Shown piece after piece: positions 47,267-57,179 of a stretch of 64,000 bases of DNA (position 1 is its first letter; every line of letters starts with the position of its first letter). This DNA is from Holtermannia corniformis (Eukaryota > Basidiomycota > Tremellomycetes > Holtermanniales). A program made the position numbers and the translations under genes. The notes under the pieces are model-generated. The model did no database searches, had not been told where the DNA came from, and saw only the letters and a program-made list of their open reading frames with translations. Location of the stretch: positions 197,798-261,797 of the forward strand of contig BCIJ01000022.1 in the NCBI GenBank assembly GCA_001599935.1. The letters run 5' to 3'.

Positions 47267-50200
47267 ATGGCGACGGCGACCGGCATGACCATCCCCATCC
47301 CACCGCAGCCGAGCGGGCTCACCCGGGTCCAGGAGGAGTATGGTCAGATGACACCGTCTCACAACGGCACGGTCACTACGGGTGATGAATGGGATCTACC
47401 GGTGAACAGGCGGAGAGACAAGAGGTATGTCTTCCCCAAGTCTGGTCAAGCATCAAGTCATTGGAGATATCGGGGTGCGGCACAGTGGCTCGGTGCTAGC
47501 TCTCAAGGTCCCGCGCGGGGTCTGTGCTAGAGTGTGCACAGTGTGACTTGCAGGCATCGTCGCACCTTTCACACCAAGCTCGACAACCAACTTGTTGTAG
47601 ACTGTACGACCATTGCTGACAATCCCACAGTCGTACACCGAACCACTCCCCTGTTCGTCGTCCAATGGCTACCGAAACCCAATCCGTCCATCGTTCAGTA
47701 TCCCTCTCACGTCCTTCCTCTTCATCCGGGCCACCCGCATCCGCCGAACCACCCGCAAAGCGACCTTCCAATGGTCGATCCGGTCCCTCTGCGCCTTCAA
47801 CGTCGCGCTCAAGAGGGAAGCAGGTGGGAGACTGGCAGCTCGGCAAGACGCTCGGCGCAGGTAGCATGGGCAAGGTCAAGCTGGCCAGTCATCAACATAC
47901 CCGCGAAAAGGCAGGTCCCGGTGAATGTCTGGCTAGCAATTGCTCATCTCTCTAGTGTGCCGTCAAAATCATCCCTCGCTTTACGCCAAACACACGCCAA
48001 TCAGATGCAGACCGGGCACAGACCCCAGAGGAGCAGGCCAAAGCGGCACAAAAGGACCTCTCGAAGGAAATTCGCACGGTTCGCGAGGCATCCATCTCGA
48101 TGCTGCTACACCACCCTTACGTCTGCGGTATGCGCGAAATGATTGTTCATACTCATCACTACTATATGGTGTTCGAGTTTATCGACGGTGGCCAGATGCT
48201 CGACTACATCATCTCTCACGGCCGCCTGCGAGAGCGCGCAGCGAGGAAGTTTGCCCGGCAGATTGGCAGTGCGCTCGAGTATTGTCATCGCAATTCGATC
48301 GTTCATCGAGGTCAGTCGTACATGCAATGCTCGTTCAAGTACTCACGACGATAGACCTCAAAATCGAGAACATCCTCATCTCTAAAACAGGCAACATCAA
48401 GATCATCGACTTCGGCTTGTCAAACCTGTATTCACCATTTGATCACCTCTCGACCTTCTGCGGCTCTCTCTACTTTGCGGCTCCCGAGCTCCTCAACGCC
48501 AAGGTCTACACTGGTCCGGAAGTCGACGTCTGGAGCTTCGGAATTGTGCTTTACGTACTGGTGTGCGGCAAGGTGCCTTTCGATGACCAAAGCATGCCGG
48601 CGCTGCATGCCAAGATCAAGCGAGGTCTCGTCGAGTATCCAGCTTGGCTCAGTAGTGGTGTGTACACTCAGCATTAGTGGCGCGCTCGCTAACTCGCCGC
48701 AGATTGCAAGCAGATTCTGTGCCGCATGCTCGTCACCGACCCATCGCAGCGAGCGACCCTCGCCGAAGTTCTCGCCCATCCGTGGATGAACAAGGGATAC
48801 GACGTGACTCCAGACGCCCACCTGATCGTCCGAGAACCACTTCGAGCCGACGAGCTTGATCTTGATGTGATCAAGGGCATGACCGGCTTCGAGTTTGGCG
48901 AGCCTCAAGACATCGAGGCCAAGTTGCGTGACGTGCTGCTGTCAAGCACATACTTGCAGGTGCTGCACGACTGGGAGAATCGCCGTGACTCATTGCGCAA
49001 GGGCAATAAGTGGCGAGGTGGACCTTTATCCGATGTGCAGGTACAGGCGGGCATGTCGTCTAGCTCATCAATGAGCTTAACGGAGAAGATGACCGGCGAC
49101 TCGTCGCCCCACAAGCCAAAGCTGGGTAAGCGATTCTCCGGCTTTGACTTCTACCGCAAGAAGCTCTTCCCCTCCAGCGGCAAAGAGGACAAGGGCGGTG
49201 CAGCCAAGACGCCAGGGACTGGACCAGAGGTGCCCGTGCGCGAGCCAGAGCCACTCGACCCCACGCGTGGGTTCCACCCTTTGATCTCGATCTACTACCT
49301 TGTGCGGGAGAAGATCGAGCGCGAGAGGGTCTACGGCCCCGGACACTTTGCCTCCTCCCAATTATCACTGGATACGCCTGGAATCAACGACGGCCGAGGT
49401 CCCGGCCCAACTGGAGGGTTTGGCATGCAGTTGCCTCATCTACCACCGCCCGCCTCGACATTCGCTGCCGATTCGAGCTATGATCACCCCTCGTCGCCAA
49501 GGTTCCCTCCTGGCCATGGTTCAGTGCCGCCATCGCCGACAACGGACGTGAGCGGTTCGAGGATTCCATCCGGGCCGCAACCACGCGGGCGCGCCGTCAT
49601 GGACTCGCACGGCGTCGCCGCACCGCACGCGCACAACCCTGTCATGCAGCATCCTGCAGCTGACCAGGAGCAGAGCAATGTGGCCAATATGCCCGCCGTC
49701 CTTGCCAAAGTCGACGAGGCTGCCAATGGTCATCGACGATCGGTCAGCCAGCGGGGGTCCGGACCTTCAGTGGCCGCCGTGCGCGTGCGCGAATCAATGT
49801 CCCATTCACCATCAATGCCGCCAGCCGTTGTTCGCACAAGTCAGGAGGCTGAAGCAATTGATCTTGATCGCCCGCTGCCGCACCCACCGACGCAACCATC
49901 ACCGGGCTTTGTCAGACGCTTCGGCTCGATGCTCGGACGATCTTCAGAAGACGGCGGTCGGCGGACATCGCCGCGCAAGCCAACTGCCTCGCCAACGCGC
50001 TCGGCGTCGATTGCCGGTGGTGCCGTCACCGCGGAACTGGGCGACGGCCTCACTGCATCCCCATCAGCGCCACCATTCCCATCATCAGCTCCGACACCCT
50101 CGGCGTTGCCCGCGTCACATTCACTTCCACCTGATGCAAGTTTGGCGCACAAGCGTGCTGCGACTGTCATGGAATCTTCTACCTCATCACGCCGCCATGA

Positions 50201-51140
50201 GCGACGTGTTTCTGCAGGGAGCATTACTGGCTCGATTGGCAAGGCTTCCGGCGGTACAATCGCGGCACGGCGTGCGGTCAGACCAATGTCAGTCGTCGGC
50301 GACGCCTCGGGTCCGTCTGCTGCAGGTTGGCGTACTGCTCAGGAAGAAATTGGTGAGGAGAACGAAGAGCTCGATAGCGACGAGCCAGTCGACGCAAACG
50401 TCACGTCTCCAACCGAGATCAAGTCGGTGTACCTCAAGGGCTTGTTCAGGTGCGTGACATACTTGACCATGAGTTGGCTGACATATCCAAGCGTGGCTAC
50501 AACGTCGACAAAGTCGGCCACTGTCCTGTATGAGGACATCCACCGAGTGTTGAATCGGATCGGCATCAAGCACCGCCCCATCAAAGGCGGCTTCGAGTGT
50601 GTACACGTTCCGTCAATCGACCTCTCTTCGGTCGTGAATGGCGGTACTACTCAGTCACTCGCGGAGATGTCGGCTGGTCCCAAACGAAGGATCAGTCTAC
50701 GGCGTAAGAGCTCAAAGCCAACCATACAACGGAGCCGTGGGACGTCGCCGGCACCGCCGCCTACCCCGGGCAAGGGTCCTATGTCATCATCATCGGGCAC
50801 CTTCAGCACCACGACCAACCCCGAGCTTGCACACCCCGCTTCGCCATCGCGCACACATGGTGTATCTGTACCGTCACCTAGGGCACCAGCGCCACCAGCC
50901 GACCTCATTGAAGACGAATTCGATGCGTGGGAGTTCGGCGGTGCAAACAGTGATATGATTGTTCGATTTGAGATCAGCGTGGTCAAGGTTAGTTGCGACC
51001 TTTCATCACCCGCCTTGTCTGACGTGATTGCGCAGGTACCGTGGCTGCCATTGCATGGCATCCAGTTCCGTAGGGTCGGCGGCGACGGGTGGCAATACCA
51101 AATGCTTGCCAAAACGATACTCAAAGAGATGCGGCTATAA
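47267..51140 (+). CDS. KIN1: Kin1/MARK-type Ser/Thr kinase with KA1 domain
   Basis: Cortical kinase for polarity and exocytosis. N-terminal disordered leader; kinase domain with glycine loop [14 protein letters not shown]-Lys in [22 protein letters not shown] and APELL; long Ser/Pro-rich spacer containing [10 protein letters not shown] and [19 protein letters not shown]-terminal KA1 block ([30 protein letters not shown]) ending in KTILKEMRL. Introns: 47445-47553, 47597-47630, 47911-47955 (GC..AG; needed to join EK to CAVKII), 48311-48354, 48658-48702, 50450-50491, 50988-51035. The sixth is 42 nt without a stop, so retention would stay in frame. The first two introns were chosen because only this phase links the leader to the kinase frame. 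Confidence 0.93.
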
Positions 51141-51331
51141 TAAGTGACTGCGTAACAATATGCAATCACATCTTGACAAGGTTTTGGGTGATGTCCATTG
51201 TCCAGCGTTGTCGCTTTCACACCAGTGATGATGACTTGTGATTTAATCGCACGATCGCACGGAAAGTAGGACACAGGACGGGTCTTTAATAGCGTTCTAT
51301 ATGTCATGGCCGCCGGAATTGTCAGAAAAAA

Positions 51332-51402
51332 ACACGGTTGGTGAAACGGTATCATGGCCGCTTGCCATGCGGCCGGCGTGGGTTCGACTCCCTCACCGTG
51401 TA
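51332..51402 (+). tRNA. tRNA-Gly(GCC)
   Basis: The acceptor ACACGGT pairs with ACCGTGT (51395-51401), discriminator A. D arm GGTGAAACGGTATCAT, anticodon stem GCCGC/GCGGC around loop TTGCCAT (anticodon GCC), B box GGGTTCGACTC. The T stem has one mismatch. T-rich run after the 3' end. Confidence 0.8.
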
Positions 51403-51511
51403 TTTATTTTTGGCCTTTCGTCGACTTTTTGGCACGGCCGATGATGTCACGGAACCGACCACTCCAATCGATGATCACAGCGTGCTGTGGACAGTCCGAA
51501 TCTATACAACC

Positions 51512-52198
51512 ATGCCCAAAGCTCCGGCAAGCACAAGTGGTCGGACAATTCACAAACAGCACACTACTGGACAAGCGCTTGGTGTAGACTTTCGAGATCA
51601 GCCAGAGGTGTACCGTATTCTCCGGGGTGAACAGGGGGTGTTCACAACACCGCCGTACTCTGCTGAGCTAAAGTCATTCTGGAGGTTCAAGGACGAAGCT
51701 ACAGCCAAGAAGAGCGCTGAAGAACTATATGGACGCTTCGAGGATTTCCGTCGAATTGGCGATTTTGTCGGGTAAGTCTACAACGAGGTGCTGGCACTCG
51801 ATGCTGAGACCAAAATCTGCAGCATGGACATTACACGCAAGTTCATCCAGATGGGTCGAACACGATCACTGCGATACGCGTTACGACCTGGTGGTCGCAA
51901 ATACGACAAAGTGACAGGCAGGGAGATGCAGCGTACCGGCGAAATCGCCGACGAGGAGAAGCTGCGAGGGGCGCACATCTTTGAAGACTACCTCGAACGA
52001 GTTGAATCGGACGAGGCTTACATACAAGCAAAGGAGGAGTGGCGTGTCAAGGTAGAAGGCAAAAAAAGAAGTCCGGCAAAGAAACCCAAGCGGGAGGCCG
52101 TCACCGAACGAGAAGCAGTCGGCACACAGGCCCACGTCAAGACGGAGATCGAGCAGCCCATGTGCTCGATCAAGGAAGAGGTCAAGACCGAGCCATGA
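51512..52198 (+). CDS. DUF4385 protein
   Basis: Two exons around intron 51772-51822. The domain is conserved nearly throughout: GVDFRDQPEVYRILRGEQGV, FWRFKDEATAKKSAEELYGR, FVGMDITRKFIQMGRTRSLR, YALRPGGRKYD. The C terminus is Lys-rich and could be nuclear (KKRSPAKKPKRE), ending with repeated KTE/KEEVKTE SUMO-like motifs. Biochemical function unknown; members occur in fungi and phages. It ends 12 bp from the convergent D-serine dehydratase gene. Confidence 0.85.
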
Positions 52199-52210
52199 AT
52201 TCATCGTGCT

Positions 52211-53788
52211 TCACCAGAACTTCCACGGCACCCACACATCCACGACCTTGTCTCCACCTTCCTCGATCACGTAGTACCACGGGAATTGCGCGGCGGTCAA
52301 GCATGCGTGCTGCGGGACCAGAGCAAGCACCTGACCCAGCTCGAGGCTCGGTGCCGTCAGCTCGTCACCAGCGTAGCGGAGAAGACCGTGTTCTTGCGAG
52401 GTTCGATCAAGCTTCCAACCGCGCGCTGGTCCATCGACAACAGCACCGAAGCCGCCAGAGGGCCCGCTGTCGCGAGACATGCCAAGGCCGCCCACATCGC
52501 ACATGCTGTACCAGGTAAGCTCGCTTCCTGTGCAAAAGCCGTTACTTACGCCTCTTGGCGTGTAGCGTACGTCGAGATGACTCGCGAAAGCACACGGATG
52601 GCGACGTCTTGTTGTCCGATGGCCTTGGTCGACATTTGCTGCAAGTCGCAAGCAGGGTAGCAGCCAGCGTGCCTGCCAGAATCAGCTCTGGGTGATCGTC
52701 AAATCGGTTGTGACGAACAACTCCATAACGCCGTTCAGCTTGCCCGGCACCATGGCTTCTTGCTCGGCCACCGCATGCGCCGCTGGAGTGGACCCCATGG
52801 CCAGAACGAAAGGCGTCGTTGGTTCACGTCCCATGAGCTCGATGCATACTCCTGCGGCGTCGTTGACAGCGGCAAGCTCGCCGGTCAGGTAGCCAGCTGC
52901 CTCGCCGATGCTCTTGGAAGCGTAAGAGGCTGTGACGAGTTAGGTCACATCGGTCTCGATAGGACTGACCTACCACCGTTGTGGCAGTAAAAGCCAAAGA
53001 TATCGATAGACTGTGAAGCCAGTATAACGGTAATCAGCTCACGCATGTCTTGTGACAGAGGCGGTAGGCCGGCGCGACTGGCTAGTGTCAATTGGTTGAC
53101 AAGTTATGAAACCTTTCAACGCACTTGCCACCCGCGTCGCACTTGATAAAGGCAGACCATCGACGCGACTTGCCCTCCGTAGTAACCCATTTATCGACAG
53201 CTGCGACTTGCGCAGTGCTGTCAAGAAGCACACGGAGGACGCCATCGTGTCTGGCCAGCTGATCCGCTGCACTGGCCAACTCTTCGAGCTTGTCAATGGG
53301 AAGGGGAAGGCCGTACAAGATCTAGCAAGTCAGCTCGGCGTCAACGCCGTCGACCATCGCTCACATCCTTAAGAAGCCCATCCTCCACACAGCCAGATTG
53401 CAGAGCACCGAGTAGCTCTGGCATTGTCGAGCATACGATCGAGTCCGATTTGCCGCTCGAAGATTGGAGTTGGTATCTCATCACTTCCTTGGACTGAGCA
53501 CAGTGAGCGCCTGAAGGCTAAGAGTGGGTAGAATCTGACCTTGAGCGTCTTGACATGAGCCCGGAAGCCCATCTGTGTCTTGCTCGCACGCTCGTGCATC
53601 TTGGCACAGTTGCGAGCGACAACCGTACGGTCGACTACGAAGCCTGCAGACCATCAGCTCAGGAAGCTCTGGGAGTGGTGATACGCACAAGGCGTTCGGA
53701 GAGCATCCAGTAAAGTCCCAACGAACGCATCTCGGAGTTTGCCCTCATCAGGACTGTACGCGAAAGGTGTAGCTGTCTGAGCGACCAT
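52211..53788 (-). CDS. DSD1: D-serine dehydratase (Dsd1-like, PLP and Zn)
   Basis: Fold-type III alanine-racemase-like enzyme. The PLP Lys lies in FRAHVKTLK, the barrel continues through KDILYGLPLPIDKLEELASA, FIKCDAGGNRAGLPPLS, DIFGFYCHNG and HAGCYPACDLQQMS, and the C-terminal beta domain carries SQEHG and PQHACLTAA. The HxC zinc motif in the last block is the eukaryotic D-serine dehydratase type; bacterial D-threonine aldolases have HxD there. So conversion of D-serine to pyruvate plus ammonia is preferred over aldolase activity. Introns: 53645-53689, 53494-53539, 53322-53364, 53078-53124, 52930-52973, 52673-52721, 52506-52549. Head to head with RidA. Confidence 0.85.
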
Positions 53789-54091
53789 AATGATGGGTAA
53801 GGTGCACACGTAACAAGGTCACTGCCGAACTTGTGTAGCTCAATCAGCTCATGCCATGTCGCAAGGAGTTTTCGGCATACTCGCAGCGTTGTCCTAGCGG
53901 ACTCGGGTACGACGCGATAGCAAATCCGGGTGGGGGAGAGTGGGGGAGGGTGGGGGAGTTGACGAGAGACGGATAGGATAAGGTGGAGCGGCAGCTCACG
54001 GATCAAGGTATCAGCAGACCAGGACTCTCAGAAATACCACCATCTACATACCACTCCCAGTGCTCTTTCGATTCCAGTCATCGTGATCAAC
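53789..54091. promoter_or_regulatory. Bidirectional promoter DSD1/RidA
   Basis: 303 bp between divergent start codons; contains the G-rich tandem boxes at 53931-53960. Confidence 0.6.
53931..53960 (+). repeat. Three tandem 10-bp TGGGGGAGRG boxes
   Basis: TGGGGGAGAG, TGGGGGAGGG and TGGGGGAGTT at exact 10-bp spacing, one helical turn. The same core recurs in the other promoter of the D-amino-acid block. It also fits a G-quadruplex pattern. Confidence 0.75.
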
Positions 54092-54573
54092 ATGTCCGAC
54101 GAGATCAAGCACTCCTTCGTCACTGGCGTTCCCGACCAGAAGGCGGTTCCGCACATCCTCAGCCCCGCAACCGTGTACAATGGCCTCGTATTCTGCAGTG
54201 GTCAGGTATGTGATTCATTCGGCGTTGGATCACAGCTGACATGTACAGACTCCTATCGATGCCAGCGGCAAGGTCGTTGAGGGTGGCATCAAGGAGCTCA
54301 CGACCCAATGCGTCCGCAACCTCGAGCAAGTCTTGCACCATGCAGGCTCATCCTTGAAAAAGGTCTTGAAGGTCACTGTCTTCTTGGCCGACATGGATGA
54401 CTTTGCGGAGATGAACCAGGCGTATGAGCAGGTTGGTGACAGATAGTGTTTGAGCACAGACGGCTGACGGCGGTGCTTAGCTTTTCGGCAGCCCCAAGCC
54501 TGCCCGATCCTGTATACAGGTCACCAACCCTGGCCGTGTCAGGGTCGAGATTGAGCTCGTTGCCACTGTATAA
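54092..54573 (+). CDS. MMF1: RidA/YjgF/UK114 enamine deaminase
   Basis: Hydrolyses reactive enamine/imine intermediates such as 2-aminoacrylate, made by PLP-dependent serine/threonine dehydratases. Full-length (about 130 aa): YNGLVFCSGQTPIDASGKVV, GGIKELTTQCVRNLEQVLHHAG, KVTVFLADMDDFAEMNQAYE, and the conserved Arg in KPARSCIQV. Introns 54206-54248 and 54432-54480. It lacks an obvious presequence, so it may be cytosolic. Its divergent pairing with a D-serine dehydratase matches its chemistry. Confidence 0.93.
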
Positions 54574-54785
54574 TAGTCAATCTTTGCATGCACTTGTATG
54601 GTCGTTGAACGAGAGGTGTCGTGTGCGGCCGTGCGTCGTTAGCTCGAGGCACTTGCCATCAGCATATCATTATTCTCTTGAGCCTCAGCAAGACGAAAGT
54701 GCAGCTCCAGGGTGCAGAAAACAGCCTGTTAAAAGTGACGTATGCACCATCCGCAAGAAGTACAAGCTGCATGATCACTGTACAA

Positions 54786-56666
54786 TCACTTCTCACCCAA
54801 GACAGTCACCCGCCCATCCGTACGCCGCCTCAACGTTCTCCCACCTCGAGCTCCAGTCGGTCGTCCTTGGTCGACCGCAATCACTCCATTCACCAAGACA
54901 AACTCAATCCCACGACTCTGCTGCACTGGCTTTTCAAACGTCGCCATGTCCTTGATGGTAGCCGGGTTCCACAGGACGAGATCGGCGTATGAACCCTCCC
55001 GGACGACACCTCGCAATGGATAGATACCCATCCGCTTTGCTGGACGAGTCGTGAGGTGAGCTACCATCGATGGCAAAGCGATGAGCCCCAGGTCTCGAGA
55101 GTAGTGCCCCAAGAAGCGAGGGAAGGTACCCCAAGCTCGAGGGTGACACCGTGCTCCGTGTAGAATACTGTCAAGTCGTCAGCCCCAAATCTGCCTGCGC
55201 TCTGAAGCATACGCATCACTCCCACCGCAGTGCGTCTCGTGCTGCATGATGCACCGTACGTTGGCTTCGTCCCCGACATGCATGATAATGCTGGTCCGCA
55301 GGCTATCCTGCACCAAGACGTCGAGGAAGACCTCTCCTGGCTCTTTCCCTTGAGTCTCGGCGATTTGAGCCAAGGTCTTGCCCGAATATGACGCCAAAGC
55401 CGGGTTGGCCACGCCCGACAGCTCGATGGTTGTCCAGTCGATTGGCAAGCCATGACCGCCATCGCAACCCTTTTCGACGGCGGCTCGCAGTTCTTGAGCC
55501 GACTTCAGATCTTTGAGCCGTTCCAATGTCGCGGCCGGGCCACCTTCGTGTGCGGAAGAGGGCAGCATGGCCGCCAGCGTCGTCGATCCCGGCAGATACG
55601 GGTACGTGTCCAGGCTAACATCAACGCCGTCTCGTCGGGCCTGGTCGACAAGGTCAAGCATGTCCTGGCCTTTGCCGCGGTTCTCCGCATAGTTCATCGT
55701 GGCATGCGTCAAGTGTACCGCAACGCCAGTATCCCGACCGAGCTGGAGCATCTCCTCGTATGCTTTCAATGCGTTCTTGCCATACGAACGGTGATGAGGC
55801 GCATAGAACGAGCCCGGAAAGGTCGCAAGTTCCTCGCAAAGCGATGCGAGCTCCGCGGTGGAAGCGTACATGCCCGGCGTATAGGTCAGGCCGGACGACA
55901 TGCCGATAGCGCCTTCGGCCATGGCTGCGCGCAAAAGAGCTCGTTGATCGGCAATCTCAGCTGGTGTAGCTGGTGTATCGTTTGGACCGCATGCAAGCAA
56001 GCGGAGGTTCCCCTGCGTAGTCGATCAGCGCTGGCGCCCGATTCGCGACCAGAAAAACGGGGCGTACCTGTGGGCAGAGCGTTGCGACGTTGGTCGCAGT
56101 TTTATTGCGTTCCAAGCAGTCAAGGTAATCCTTGGTTGATTGCCATTCGAACATGCCGACGCCCGCATGCAAGGTACTGCAATCTTCGTCGCTCGGGTTC
56201 CCGTTCCAGCCCTCGATCTGCACCCGGATGTGGTCGAGCTCGTGCTTGTTGCGGATCGGGCTGTAGGAAATGCCTAGCTTTGGGTCAGCTATCAGACTTC
56301 ACCATCTCACACAGGACTCGCCGTCTTGACCGACAATCTCGGTGGTAACGCCTTGTGTGATCTTTGGGGCATGCTCTGGGTGAGTAAGGAGGTACAGGTC
56401 CGAGTGCGCGTGCTGGTAATGCTCAGCTGGGCTCCGCTCAAGTTTGCGAGGCCTACCATGTCGATGAAGCCAGGGCTCAAGACTAGCCCGTTCCCGTCTA
56501 TACGTCTTGCGTCACCCTTGTACGTCAAGCTCAAGCCGTTGCCGATAGCAGCAATCCTGCCATCAGACACAAGGACATCTGCAACGTAGGGCACAGCCTT
56601 CTCCTCGCCATCGATGATTGTCGGCGAGAGGAACAGGATGTCACGCAGCGAAGGTTGGATGGTCAT
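54786..56666 (-). CDS. N-acyl-D-amino-acid deacylase (D-aminoacylase)
   Basis: Amidohydrolase-superfamily enzyme cleaving N-acyl groups from D-amino acids. N-terminal beta part (DVLVSDGRIAAIGNGL), metal-binding HAHSD right after the first splice, GAIGMSSGLTYTPGMYAST, HHRSYG, VHLTHATMNYAENRGKG, IIMHVGDEANVRCIMQHETH, CGGSDA, HPRAWGTFPRFLGHYSRD, and the C-terminal beta strands LRGVVREGSYADLVLW. Introns: 56413-56456, 56278-56310 (borders ambiguous), 56013-56067, 55168-55212. An upstream in-frame extension begins with TTG only, so the ATG at 56666 is used. No signal peptide seen; an intracellular enzyme. Confidence 0.9.
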
Positions 56667-57179
56667 GTTGAACTTCGGCTGCTTGCGTCGATACAGTAAA
56701 CGGCTAGCTGGAGCTGGAGCTGGGATGCGGAGGTGTCCACCGCGATAGCTCGGCAACTCGGCTGCAACGGATGCCACGGACAAGATAGCAGTCGGTCGTA
56801 CACGGCAGCTCTTGTCCGATGTTACCGTGAAGTACCGCGCGTTGCCTTGATGCGCCGGACGTCCTCCCCCACCTGTATAGTCATCCTAGCCAGCTGATCA
56901 CCTTGCACCAGCCAAAACAAGCGTTCGCTATCGGAGAGTGGGGGAAGCACCCCAGGGTGGGGGCGGGATAGAGCCGGGGCACCCGCTCGTTCCCTAATCA
57001 GCTGCTCGGAACCTCCCCCATCTCCCCCACCCGACTGATTGCTGTTTGGCACTGTCGCCGCTGTCAGACTCGAGTTGTAATCATGCGCTCACACGACCGC
57101 GCTAATATATAAGTGGACGGGATACGAAGCCTAGAGGTACCGACCACTCGAAAGATTGACTCGTGCCTGAATTAGCAAG
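56667..57179. promoter_or_regulatory. Bidirectional promoter D-aminoacylase/permease
   Basis: 513 bp between divergent starts. It contains five G-rich boxes of the type found at 53931, in both orientations, and AT-rich AATATATAAG near 57103-57112 upstream of the permease. Confidence 0.6.
56864..57029. repeat. Scattered GTGGGGGA boxes (five copies)
   Basis: CTCCCCCA at 56864-56871, TGGGGGAA at 56939-56946, TGGGGG at 56958-56963, CTCCCCCA-type copies at 57013-57020 and 57022-57029. The core is the same as the tandem boxes between DSD1 and RidA. Confidence 0.65.
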
